Part shown: positions 15,286-25,284 of the stretch, one piece after another
How positions within the stretch are numbered: position 1 is the first letter of the stretch
Layout: each line of letters begins with the position of its first letter
Assembly: GCF_002002735.1 (NCBI RefSeq)
Contig: NZ_MUNY01000031.1
Coordinates: forward strand, 24,891-88,890
DNA length: 64,000 nucleotides
DNA from: Algoriphagus sp. A40
GTDB taxonomy: Bacteria; Bacteroidota; Bacteroidia; Cytophagales; Cyclobacteriaceae
Direction of reading: 5' to 3'
Position numbers and translations under genes: made by a program
The notes under the pieces: model-generated
Databases searched by the model: none
What the model was told of the DNA's origin: nothing
Seen by the model: only the letters and a program-made list of their open reading frames with translations

Positions 15286-16158
15286 ATGTTTGTAGAAGCC
15301 ATTCAAAAAGTAGCCGGATTTACCCGGGCCATCCATTCCATCTCCAGAAATTTCGGAATCCAAAAGGTGGAGAGAGGTGCCGCAACGCTGTTTTTTGTAA
15401 ATGAAGAAGGGTGGGCATTGACCTGCAAGCATGTCGCCCAATGGCTTACTCAGGCAGATGGGATCAACAAGCGTTATTCTACCTTTTTGACAGAATCACA
15501 GAGTCTAAATTCCGGACAGAAAAAAGCATTGGCTAAAAAACAGGGTTTTGATGAAAACAAAACCTTGGAAATGCGGGTGACCTTTGTGGACTGTGTGGAC
15601 CGGATCACCAACATCCATTTTTTCCTTCATCCTGAGTACGATTTGGCTTTGCTGAAATTTGAAGGGTTTGAAAAAGTTTCCTATTCGGGGCATCCTGTTT
15701 TTCTAAAAGAGGATCAATTTGCCCAGCCCGGCCAAATGCTCTGTCGCTTGGGATTTCCATTTCCGGAGTTTTCCAATTTTGGCTTGAATGCGGAAAAAGA
15801 TATCCTGGAATGGACCAAAACAGGGCAAGTCCGATCACCAAGATTTCCGATTGAAGGGATGCTGACTCGATTTTTGGGAGATAAGACCGGGAAAATCTAT
15901 GGGATCGAAATGAGTACTCCGGGACTTCGTGGCCAAAGCGGTGGACCGCTCTTTGATTCAGAAGGAAGAGTAGTAGGAATGCAAAGCAGAACCAAGCATC
16001 TGCATTTGGGATTTGATATTGAGGAAAAGGAAGTCATCGCTCACGGTAAGGTGAAAAAGGTGAACGACTATGCATTTATCCACTTGGGAGAATGTATCCA
16101 TGTTTCTGTAATCAAAGAATTTATGAATCAGCATGGAGTTAAATTTCAAATAGGCTAG
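15286..16158 (+). CDS. Trypsin-like serine protease without signal peptide
   Basis: The 290-residue protein has the chymotrypsin/HtrA-fold triad: His49 (T-C-K-H-V-A), Asp119 (Y-D-L-A-L-L-K-F) and Ser218 (G-Q-S-G-G-P-L-F-D). It lacks a signal peptide, membrane segment and PDZ domain, so a cytoplasmic location is predicted. That differs from DegP/DegS types. C-terminal residues after about 235 are not a known domain to me. Substrates are unknown. Its 3' side carries a palindromic repeat and then a terminator shared with icd. Confidence 0.85.
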   Translation: MFVEAIQKVAGFTRAIHSISRNFGIQKVERGAATLFFVNEEGWALTCKHVAQWLTQADGINKRYSTFLTESQSLNSGQKKALAKKQGFDENKTLEMRVTFVDCVDRITNIHFFLHPEYDLALLKFEGFEKVSYSGHPVFLKEDQFAQPGQMLCRLGFPFPEFSNFGLNAEKDILEWTKTGQVRSPRFPIEGMLTRFLGDKTGKIYGIEMSTPGLRGQSGGPLFDSEGRVVGMQSRTKHLHLGFDIEEKEVIAHGKVKKVNDYAFIHLGECIHVSVIKEFMNQHGVKFQIG

Positions 16159-16170
16159 GTTCAAGAAAGA

Positions 16171-16203
16171 AGCTTTTCCAAAGTTTCAAACTTTGGAAAA
16201 GCT
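16171..16203. repeat. Perfect 14-bp palindrome, family 1 copy 1
   Basis: AGCTTTTCCAAAGT-TTCAA-ACTTTGGAAAAGCT. The same element occurs at 40170-40202 with a G-C to A-T exchange that keeps pairing. It lies between convergent genes. Confidence 0.9.
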
Positions 16204-16223
16204 GTCTATTTGCCGTTAAATCA

Positions 16224-16253
16224 AAAAGCCGGATCGTTTGAGACCCGGCTTTT
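16224..16253. terminator. Bidirectional terminator between protease gene and icd
   Basis: AAAAGCCGG/CCGGCTTTT 9-bp stem with a 12-base loop. T-runs on both strands serve the convergent genes on either side. Confidence 0.85.
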
Positions 16254-16260
16254 GGTTTTG

Positions 16261-18507
<2,247 letters not shown>

Positions 18508-18598
18508 CTAAAAGGATTTGCCTGTTTTGCTTTTTGGAAAGTTGGCAGAAAGAGGCCAGCAGATAAAAAAGGGGAAAACAGGGTCGAAAATTCAGCGC

Positions 18599-18628
18599 CT
18601 AAAATACGAAAATTAGCCTTGTTTCAAA
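18599..18628 (-). promoter_or_regulatory. Candidate icd promoter
   Basis: On the minus strand TTTG, an 18-base spacer and TATTTTAG match the Bacteroidota -33 TTTG / -7 TAnnTTTG pattern with one mismatch, in the gap upstream of icd. Confidence 0.4.
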
Positions 18629-18669
18629 CCCCGTTTAAAGAATGTGGGGGAATCTTGAAAAGTGGATTT

Positions 18670-19467
18670 TTAAAGAATCCGAAACTGATCCGCGTCTCTC
18701 CAAGCTGGGAATTTGGTGCGAAATTCCTCCAGTTTAAGAGCGGAAAGGGAAATAACCTGAATTCCGTCTTTTTCTCCCAAATCCAAGATTTTTTCTCCTC
18801 TAAAATCATAAGCAGCCGAATGCCCCACATAGGAAATTCCATTTCCATCTGTACCAATCCGGTTCACGCCAATAGAGTAAGAAAGATTTTCTATTGCTCT
18901 TGCGGGCAGAAGTGCGTCCCAGGCAGAAACACGAACTGCTGGCCAGGAAGCTATATAAAAAATAAGATCGTAACCAGCAACGCCATCTTCCCAGCCATTT
19001 CTCGACCATACCGGGAATCGTAAATCATAGCAGATCTGCGGGCAAATTTCCCAGCCTTTAAGATTGAAAATGGGGAGTTTTTGGCCTGCCGAAAAATGCT
19101 TGTCTTCATTGGCCATTCTGAACAAGTGGCGCTTATCGTAATGTTCGGTATAGCCATCAGGATTGACCCAAAGTAGACGATTGAAAAATTTTCCTCCTTC
19201 AGAAATGATGGTGCTTCCGGTGATTGTCGCCTTGGTTTGGGCCGCCAGTTGCTTCATCCACTTACAAACCGTCAGGTTCATGGGTTCGGAGAGCTTGGCA
19301 GCCTCCATGCTGAATCCTGTCGGGAACATTTCGGGAAGAATGATCAGGTCTGTTTTTCCTTTTAAGCCCCAGATTTTTTCTTCCAGCATTGCAAGATTGG
19401 CAGTTTTGTCCTGCCAATGAAGGTCTGTTTGAACAAGTGCAATGCGGATTTCTGGGCTTCTTCCCAT
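18670..19467 (-). CDS. Nitrilase-superfamily omega-amidase (YafV-like)
   Basis: The 265-residue C-N hydrolase has the catalytic triad Glu46 (I-L-P-E-M-F), Lys112 (Y-D-K-R-H-L-F) and Cys146 (P-Q-I-C-Y-D-L-R-F-P). The Y-D-K-R-H-L-F and C-Y-D-L-R-F-P-V-W patterns fit the omega-amidase branch, which hydrolyses 2-oxoglutaramate or 2-oxosuccinamate and so repairs glutamine-transaminase products. It overlaps the def stop codon by one base (TAATG), so it is translationally coupled in a ruvX-def-amidase operon. Confidence 0.9.
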   Translation of the reverse strand: MGRSPEIRIALVQTDLHWQDKTANLAMLEEKIWGLKGKTDLIILPEMFPTGFSMEAAKLSEPMNLTVCKWMKQLAAQTKATITGSTIISEGGKFFNRLLWVNPDGYTEHYDKRHLFRMANEDKHFSAGQKLPIFNLKGWEICPQICYDLRFPVWSRNGWEDGVAGYDLIFYIASWPAVRVSAWDALLPARAIENLSYSIGVNRIGTDGNGISYVGHSAAYDFRGEKILDLGEKDGIQVISLSALKLEEFRTKFPAWRDADQFRIL

Positions 19468-20021
19468 TATTTCAGAGGATAGATCATTCGGTAATCTGTG
19501 GAGATTTTCCCTTTACTTACATCTATCAATTTAGATTGGATAAGTCGCTTTTTCAAGCCTTTCAGATAGTCGATGAAAAGTATACCCTCCAAGTGGTCAT
19601 ACTCATGCTGGATTACGCGGGCAGTCATTCCGGAAAATTCCTCCTCTTTTAAGTTCCAGTTTTCGTCGAAGTATTCGATGGTGAGTTTGTCGGGGCGGAT
19701 GATTTCGGCCCTTACCTCAGGGATACTTAAACAACCTTCCTCGAATCCATAATCATCGCCATATTCGTCCAGGATTATCGGATTGATGAATACGCGGCGG
19801 ATCCCTTTTTCCTCATCTTTTTCATCCAGCATCAGGGTGCTGTCGATGACAAAAAGGCGAACGCCTTGATTGATTTGAGGTGCAGCTAGACCTACCCCGT
19901 TGGCAAAGTCCATTGTGGCATACATATCATTGATCAGGGCAGTCAGATCAGTGCCTTCGGTAATTTCTTCAGCTTCTTTTTTGAGGATGGGATTGCCGTA
20001 AGCAACTATAGGGTAAATCAT
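19467..20021 (-). CDS. def: Peptide deformylase
   Basis: The 184-residue metallo-enzyme removes the formyl group from new N-termini. The three family motifs are present: G-V-G-L-A-A-P-Q at 42-49, E-G-C-L-S at 95-99 with metal ligand Cys97, and H-E-Y-D-H at 139-143 with His139, catalytic Glu140 and His143. It overlaps the end of ruvX by four bases and the start of the amidase by one, a tight operon. Confidence 0.98.
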   Translation of the reverse strand: MIYPIVAYGNPILKKEAEEITEGTDLTALINDMYATMDFANGVGLAAPQINQGVRLFVIDSTLMLDEKDEEKGIRRVFINPIILDEYGDDYGFEEGCLSIPEVRAEIIRPDKLTIEYFDENWNLKEEEFSGMTARVIQHEYDHLEGILFIDYLKGLKKRLIQSKLIDVSKGKISTDYRMIYPLK

Positions 20022-20431
20022 TGTCTTTCGAGGTAAGATTGTAGAATGATTGCCGCAGAGACTTTGTCCAGATTTCCGGCTTTTTCTCTTCGGTCTTTCT
20101 TTTTGCTGCCCATGGCGATCATGCTTTGCATGGCCATTTTGGAGGTGAACCGTTCATCCACTAGGGCTATTTTTTTTTCGGGAAATGCTTTTTCAAGCTC
20201 CTCCTTCAATTTGATTACTTTTGGTGTCATCTCGTTGTCCTGCCCGTTGAGGCGGATCGGAAGTCCCAGAACCAGCGCTTCGACTTCTTCTTTGGCACAA
20301 TAGGCCTTGAGATAAATCATCAATTGACCTGTTTCGATGGTTTCCAGAGGATTGGCCAGAATTTTCAACGGATCGGTAACAGCCAAACCAGTTCGCTTAG
20401 TTCCCAGATCTATCGCAAGTATTCTGGGCAT
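20018..20431 (-). CDS. ruvX: Holliday junction resolvase-like / pre-16S rRNA nuclease RuvX (YqgF)
   Basis: The 137-residue RNase-H-fold protein begins I-L-A-I-D-L-G-T-K-R-T-G-L-A-V with the first catalytic Asp. It contains L-V-D-E-R-F-T-S and D-K-V-S-A-A-I-I-L-Q with the second and third acidic positions. YqgF proteins process the 5' end of 16S rRNA precursor and resemble RuvC resolvases. It overlaps def by four bases and abuts the hemerythrin-like gene by one. Confidence 0.96.
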   Translation of the reverse strand: MPRILAIDLGTKRTGLAVTDPLKILANPLETIETGQLMIYLKAYCAKEEVEALVLGLPIRLNGQDNEMTPKVIKLKEELEKAFPEKKIALVDERFTSKMAMQSMIAMGSKKKDRREKAGNLDKVSAAIILQSYLERQ

Positions 20432-21189
20432 CAGTTGGTCTGGATTTTTTTACGGATTTTCCGAAGGGCTTCTTTTTCCAATTCCACGGCTTTGGGAAAA
20501 AGCAGCTCATCTTCGATCTTGGCATGGATGGAAAGCTCCTTTTCGAAATTCTGAAGTTCGTGATAAAGGACTTTCATTGTCAGCGGCGCTGTATCTTCCA
20601 GAAAATAATCTCTGGTGAGCCGCCGGATTCCTTCCATTTCGTCATCGTGGATCTCATGCTGATCCGCCAACAGATGGATGGGATCTTTTTCAAGGATTGT
20701 CAAAGCATCTTGGGTCTTGAATTGACCGTCTTCGATATCCTGAAGCAGTTCAATTCTTTTGAACAGGCGGCTTTCCTCCTCATGAATGTGATGGATAAAA
20801 TCATCCACAAAAAGGGGAAACATTATCCTCAGATCAGCAAGCAAAGGTCCAAAGGTTTGTTCTGGCTGAATTCCGGAAATAAGGTTGGAAAGGAAGGGAA
20901 GCTCCTGACGAACGAAGAAATAATGCTTCTTTTTGAGGTAAGCTACCAGGAGCTCAATTGGATTAAGATAAAGTTCTTCAGGAGTTGGGTCTTTTCGCTT
21001 TGCCCAGGATTCCAGTTCGGCGATCAGGGTTCTGGGATTGACTTTGTGACTGCGGCAAACCTTCTCTAATGAATCGGTGGGGTATTGGTAAAAGCTGATT
21101 CCGAAATAGTGCAGTACAGCCGCGAAAACATAGTTTTCAGAAACTAATTCACCCACAGATGACTTTTCAAAATCCCGATTCAAGTACAT
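20431..21189 (-). CDS. RIC/ScdA-like hemerythrin-domain protein lacking the DUF542 Cys pair
   Basis: The 252-residue protein has an N-terminal DUF542-like part (about 8-65: S-S-V-G-E-L-V-S-E-N-Y, then P-R-T-L-I-A-E-L) and a helical hemerythrin-like domain. The second part shows H-H-I-H-E-E-E-S, D-Q-H-E-I-H-D-D-E and H-A-K-I-E-D-E-L-L-F-P. RIC proteins (YtfE/ScdA) repair Fe-S clusters damaged by NO or peroxide with a di-iron site. The usual Cys-Cys of the N-domain is replaced here by an aromatic stretch (V-L-H-Y-F-G-I-S-F-Y). It is first gene of the ruvX-def-amidase operon. Confidence 0.8.
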   Translation of the reverse strand: MYLNRDFEKSSVGELVSENYVFAAVLHYFGISFYQYPTDSLEKVCRSHKVNPRTLIAELESWAKRKDPTPEELYLNPIELLVAYLKKKHYFFVRQELPFLSNLISGIQPEQTFGPLLADLRIMFPLFVDDFIHHIHEEESRLFKRIELLQDIEDGQFKTQDALTILEKDPIHLLADQHEIHDDEMEGIRRLTRDYFLEDTAPLTMKVLYHELQNFEKELSIHAKIEDELLFPKAVELEKEALRKIRKKIQTN

Positions 21190-21346
21190 TGCACAAAAAT
21201 AATTTTTTTTGGTAGAAAAAAGGGGAATAAATCAGACCTTTAACAATGCCAGTCGTACAATCAATCGTTAATTTTATCTAAAATCCATTTCCATGATGGA
21301 TCATTTTGCGGTAGTTTGAGTTAATTGGATATAAAATCAAGAAAAA

Positions 21347-22999
21347 GTGAGCGAGACTAAAAATACCAAATCACAAATCCGGCTTCCAATCATTCTTGCT
21401 CTTGCGATTTCTGCGGGAATTTGGATCGGTGCCACATTTGCTGAGCCGAAAAGCAACCAAAATGATCTTAGGGCGGCACTTTACAAGCTCCAGGAGATCA
21501 TGACCTATATCAATCGGGACTACGTGGATAGTGTTAATACGAATGACTTGGTGGAATTTGGGATTACCAAAATGCTGGAAAATCTTGATCCGCACTCCAG
21601 CTATATTCCTGCACGTGATGCGTCCTTAGCCCAGTCTCAACTAGAAGGTGAATTTGACGGAATTGGAGTTGAATTCGGAATTATTCGGGATACCATTTAT
21701 GTGGTTGCTCCATTGACCGGAGGGCCTTCGGAAGCTTTGGGAATCCAGTCCGGAGACCAGATCATCTCAGTCGACGGAAAAGTTGTGGCCGGTATCGGTA
21801 TAACCAACCGGGATGTTTTCGATTACTTGAGGGGACCAAGAGGCTCAAAAGTATTAGTGGATATCAAGCGAAGAAACCAACCTGAGCTGATTTCCTACGA
21901 AATCACGCGGGATAAAATCCCTCAATACAGCATCAATGCCTCCTATATGATTGATGAAGAGATCGGCTACATCAAAGTCACCCGATTTGCTGCCACGACT
22001 TATGAAGAATTCAAAACTTCACTTACTCAGCTGCAGGGTCAGGGGATGAAGAAACTCATCATTGACTTACAGGGAAATCCCGGAGGCTACATGGGCGCAG
22101 CTATAAATATGGCAGATGAACTCCTTGGTGACCGTGATTTGATCGTTTCTCAAGAAGGAAAAGTGAGCCAATACAGTCAAAAAGCTTTTGCTTTCAAGCC
22201 TGGAATGTTTGAAGAAGGATCTGTGATCGTATTGATCAACGAAGGTTCTGCATCCGCATCGGAGATTTTGGCCGGAGCTATTCAGGACAATGACCGCGGA
22301 TTGATTGTTGGAAGAAGATCTTTTGGAAAAGGACTGGTTCAGATGCCGATTGATTTGTCAGACGGTGCAGAATTGAGGCTGACTATCGCCCGGTATTTTA
22401 CTCCATCTGGGCGATCCATTCAAAAGCCATACGATTCAAATTATGATGAGTATGAAACTGATCTCATGGACAGATACACCCACGGTGAGTTTTTCTCAGC
22501 AGACAGCATCAAGTTCAATGACAGTCTGAAATATGAAACCAAAAAAGGACGAATTGTCTATGGGGGTGGTGGCATTATGCCGGATTACTTCGTGCCAATG
22601 GATACAACCATGAACAGTCCCTATGTCAATAAGCTGTTCAATTCCGATTCTTCAAGAGAGTTTATCTTGGACTTTGTGACGAAAAACAAGGCCGATTTTT
22701 CAGCCATGAGCCTTGATCAATATTACACAGATTACAAAGTGAGCGATGCAATGCTGATGGAATTGGTTGAATTTGGAAAAAAGAACAAGGTGGAATTTGA
22801 CTCCAAGGATTTCAATAAGTCCAAGGAGTATTTGAGGATCTTGGTAAAGGCACATTTGGGACGTCAGATTTACGATGACAATGCCTTCTACAAAGTCATC
22901 AACGATATTAATGAAGTCTACCTTCAGGCTATGAATCTCTTCGGTGAAGCTGACCGGATTTCAATGGCGGCTACATTGAAGGCAGCGGGAGTGGAATAA
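21347..22999 (+). CDS. S41 family C-terminal-processing peptidase (CtpA/Prc)
   Basis: The 550-residue protein starts at GTG 21347 and has one N-terminal membrane/signal segment (about 12-30). A PDZ domain spans about 97-180 (G-I-G-V-E-F-G ... I-Q-S-G-D-Q-I-I-S-V-D-G). The tail-specific protease core has Ser303 in G-S-A-S-A-S-E and Lys328 in S-F-G-K-G, the 25-residue spacing expected for the Ser/Lys dyad. Such proteases trim C-termini of envelope proteins in the periplasm. A terminator follows. Confidence 0.94.
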   Translation: MSETKNTKSQIRLPIILALAISAGIWIGATFAEPKSNQNDLRAALYKLQEIMTYINRDYVDSVNTNDLVEFGITKMLENLDPHSSYIPARDASLAQSQLEGEFDGIGVEFGIIRDTIYVVAPLTGGPSEALGIQSGDQIISVDGKVVAGIGITNRDVFDYLRGPRGSKVLVDIKRRNQPELISYEITRDKIPQYSINASYMIDEEIGYIKVTRFAATTYEEFKTSLTQLQGQGMKKLIIDLQGNPGGYMGAAINMADELLGDRDLIVSQEGKVSQYSQKAFAFKPGMFEEGSVIVLINEGSASASEILAGAIQDNDRGLIVGRRSFGKGLVQMPIDLSDGAELRLTIARYFTPSGRSIQKPYDSNYDEYETDLMDRYTHGEFFSADSIKFNDSLKYETKKGRIVYGGGGIMPDYFVPMDTTMNSPYVNKLFNSDSSREFILDFVTKNKADFSAMSLDQYYTDYKVSDAMLMELVEFGKKNKVEFDSKDFNKSKEYLRILVKAHLGRQIYDDNAFYKVINDINEVYLQAMNLFGEADRISMAATLKAAGVE

Positions 23000-23022
23000 A
23001 ACTCAAAGTTTAAACAGACATG

Positions 23023-23051
23023 AAAGCCAATCCAATCCGGGTTGGCTTTTT
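23023..23051 (+). terminator. Terminator after S41 peptidase gene
   Basis: AAAGCCAA/TTGGCTTT stem followed by TTTTGATTT, 24 bases after the stop codon. Confidence 0.75.
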
Positions 23052-23117
23052 TGATTTCAATAATTTGGGACGAACTTGGTGTCTCAAGCGGTTTTAACTC
23101 CATCAACAGGTTTTTAT

Positions 23118-23516
23118 ATGTCCAAAGTTTCTAAAATCCATATCAACCATATCGCGATCCATGTAGCTGATTTGGCACGAAGCCAGTCTTTCTACGGGGA
23201 GGTTTTGGGACTCTGGCAGATGGATGAACCCTTTAAAGACGGACTACATGCCTGGTATGCGATAGGTGGTGGGGCTTCAGTTCATTTGATTGAGGAACTC
23301 CATCTGAGCCCACCTCGTGAAATCTCTAAAACCAATCATTTGTGCTTCAGTGTGAAGGATATGAACGCTTTTATTGAAACCCTGAACAGGAAAAACTATC
23401 CCTTTGAAAATTGGGCTGGGGATCAAGGCGAGATCCATTTCCGGCCGGATGGTATTAAGCAGATTTTTTTCAGAGATCCGGATTATTACTGGATTGAAGT
23501 GAACGATGATTTTTAG
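23118..23516 (+). CDS. VOC family protein, cytoplasmic paralogue
   Basis: From the ATG at 23118 this is a 132-residue single VOC domain: I-N-H-I-A-I-H-V-A-D-L, F-Y-G-E-V-L-G-L, H-A-W-Y-A-I-G-G-G, N-H-L-C-F-S-V-K-D and F-F-R-D-P-D-Y-Y-W-I-E-V. Two His and one Glu occupy the family's metal positions. It has no signal peptide and is paralogous to the next gene along its whole length, which carries an export signal. Substrate is unknown. The in-frame region 23076-23117 gives no VOC-like sequence. Confidence 0.88.
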   Translation: MSKVSKIHINHIAIHVADLARSQSFYGEVLGLWQMDEPFKDGLHAWYAIGGGASVHLIEELHLSPPREISKTNHLCFSVKDMNAFIETLNRKNYPFENWAGDQGEIHFRPDGIKQIFFRDPDYYWIEVNDDF

Positions 23517-23608
23517 CAGTTTCGAAGCCCTTTTGTCTAAGTTTTGCGAGAATGTCCAGTTCCTTTGGCTAAAAAGAGGTAGTATCGAATACTCAATCTT
23601 TCAAGGTC

Positions 23609-24040
23609 ATGAAAAAGATCCTAACAATTGCCCTGGTTTTGTTTTCGCTGAGCGCCTTCGCTCAAATCAAAGTCAACCACATTGCTGTTCACGTTTCCAA
23701 TTTGAAGAAGAGCATGGATTTTTATCAAAACGTCTTGGCGTTGAAAGAAATCGAGGAGCCATTCAAAGACGGAATCCATGCCTGGTATGACATTGGGGGC
23801 GGCTCAGCACTTCATCTCATCGAGGTCAAAGACGTGCCAAAGGAAAAATCCAAGGTCAACCACCTTTGTTTTAGCATCCCTGATATGGAATCATTTGTGG
23901 AAAACATGAAAGCCAAAAACTACCCCTTCGAAAGTTGGGCCGGAGAGAAAGGAGTAGTAACCAATCGGGTAGACGGAGTGAAGCAGATTTACATCCAAGA
24001 TCCGGACGGCTATTGGTTGGAGATCAACGACAATTATTAA
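23609..24040 (+). CDS. VOC family protein with signal peptide
   Basis: The 143-residue protein has a clear Sec signal peptide (about 1-19, ending A-F-A-Q) and a VOC domain very like the preceding gene: V-N-H-I-A-V-H-V-S-N-L, H-A-W-Y-D-I-G-G-G, N-H-L-C-F-S-I-P-D, I-Q-D-P-D-G-Y-W-L-E-I. This suggests a tandem duplication in which one copy was redirected to the periplasm. VOC enzymes are usually cytoplasmic, so export is unusual. No other pathway gene is close, and the function is unknown. Confidence 0.88.
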   Translation: MKKILTIALVLFSLSAFAQIKVNHIAVHVSNLKKSMDFYQNVLALKEIEEPFKDGIHAWYDIGGGSALHLIEVKDVPKEKSKVNHLCFSIPDMESFVENMKAKNYPFESWAGEKGVVTNRVDGVKQIYIQDPDGYWLEINDNY

Positions 24041-24462
24041 TTGGGCATTGTTAAAATTGAACGGATCTCTTTTGCAAAGCTCTCACTTGGGATTGTTTTT
24101 GAAATTTTATAAGCTGCAAAGCAAATTGTAAGTAATCGTAAAACTGAAAGGCTAAAGCCACGTATTTATCCTTGAAAATAGAAGTAGTGTTGATTTTAAA
24201 ATTGACTAAAGAATGGAGATTATTTTAGAAATTCTATTCGCGGCTTTTCTAACCAATTGGACAAAGGTTAAAAGATTATTCAGCAAGAAAAAGCTGCCAG
24301 AACCAACTGGAAATTTTTAAACTCATTGCCAAAAATATTGACGGGAAAACCAACTACGAAAATCTTTTTTGATTTTATCCAGTTCCCGAATTTTTACAGA
24401 AATGTAAAAAAACAGGTGATGGGAAATTCATTTTAGAAACCCAAAACCAATTCAGGGTTCAG
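24041..24462. other. AT-rich intergenic region without clear gene
   Basis: Over 400 bases lie between the VOC pair (plus) and the nitroreductase (minus). I see no RNA gene or strong terminator, only a possible 35-codon frame at 24213-24320, listed separately. The remainder may be degraded coding sequence. Confidence 0.5.
24213..24320 (+). CDS. Possible 35-residue small membrane-associated protein
   Basis: ATG to TAA with a hydrophobic N-terminal half (M-E-I-I-L-E-I-L-F-A-A-F-L) and a basic C-terminal half (V-K-R-L-F-S-K-K-K). The pattern resembles small single-helix membrane peptides. It has no recognised family and no strong ribosome-binding site, and could be chance. Confidence 0.2.
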   Translation: MEIILEILFAAFLTNWTKVKRLFSKKKLPEPTGNF

Positions 24463-25194
24463 TTACTTGGTGAACACCAATTCTTGATAAGGCAATCTGA
24501 ATCGCTCGCCATAGATTCCTTCCGGGATGCCTTTCCCACAACCAATGATCATTGCAATTTCGGAGGATTGAGGCAAATCCAACAGTTTTTTCACCCGGTT
24601 GGAGTCAAATCCTTCCATTGGGCACGTGTCGTATCCTGCGGCTTTCATTCCCAGCATAAAAGTCATCGAAGCCAATGCAGCACTTTTGTGCACTGAGATT
24701 CTGACTTCAGTTTCACCTACTTCCCTTACCATCGGCCTATAAATCCCCACCCACCAGGCAATGATCTTTTTGAGCAATGACCAACCGGGATACCTGGAGA
24801 AAAGCTTGGGAATCAGATTCCCATAATAGCTCAGTGCCTGTCTGAGTTTCTTGTCATTTTTTCCTTCATAGGTTCGTTTGATGTATCCGTAATTGGCTTC
24901 TGCCCGGGATTTCCAAAGATCACGCCGGGTCACCACCACGACAAGTTCCCTGGCAGTGGTCGCTGCCTTTTGACCCATGCATAGTTTGGAAAGAGAGTCT
25001 TTAAGAAGGGAAGTCTCCGGAATCCGGATAAAATTGTAAAGTTGAAGGTTGGAGCTATTGGGGGAAAGAATTGCTGCCTCCAGGCATTTTTTGACCACCT
25101 CATGATCAAAAAGCTCAATACTGTCAAAAATCCTGACAGATCTCCTTTCTCTCACTGCCTCGAAAAATCCTAATTCCTGTACCATAATCTTCAT
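24463..25194 (-). CDS. Nitroreductase family protein
   Basis: The 243-residue flavin-dependent reductase has the family's opening V-R-E-R-R-S-V-R-I-F, followed by A-A-I-L-S-P-N-S-S-N-L-Q, the usual FMN-contacting segment. Near the C-terminus come A-L-A-S-M-T-F-M-L and C-P-M-E-G-F-D, as in other nitroreductase-like proteins. It probably uses FMN and NAD(P)H to reduce nitro- or quinone-type compounds. It is monocistronic and divergent from the DUF5687 transporter gene. Confidence 0.9.
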   Translation of the reverse strand: MKIMVQELGFFEAVRERRSVRIFDSIELFDHEVVKKCLEAAILSPNSSNLQLYNFIRIPETSLLKDSLSKLCMGQKAATTARELVVVVTRRDLWKSRAEANYGYIKRTYEGKNDKKLRQALSYYGNLIPKLFSRYPGWSLLKKIIAWWVGIYRPMVREVGETEVRISVHKSAALASMTFMLGMKAAGYDTCPMEGFDSNRVKKLLDLPQSSEIAMIIGCGKGIPEGIYGERFRLPYQELVFTK

Positions 25195-25284
25195 TTATCC
25201 AATTTAGCTCGACAATTCAGGAAGGAATTTCGAGGTTTAAGCATATTTTGCAATAAGAAAGAATCTAAATCCAAGCCCAAACAT

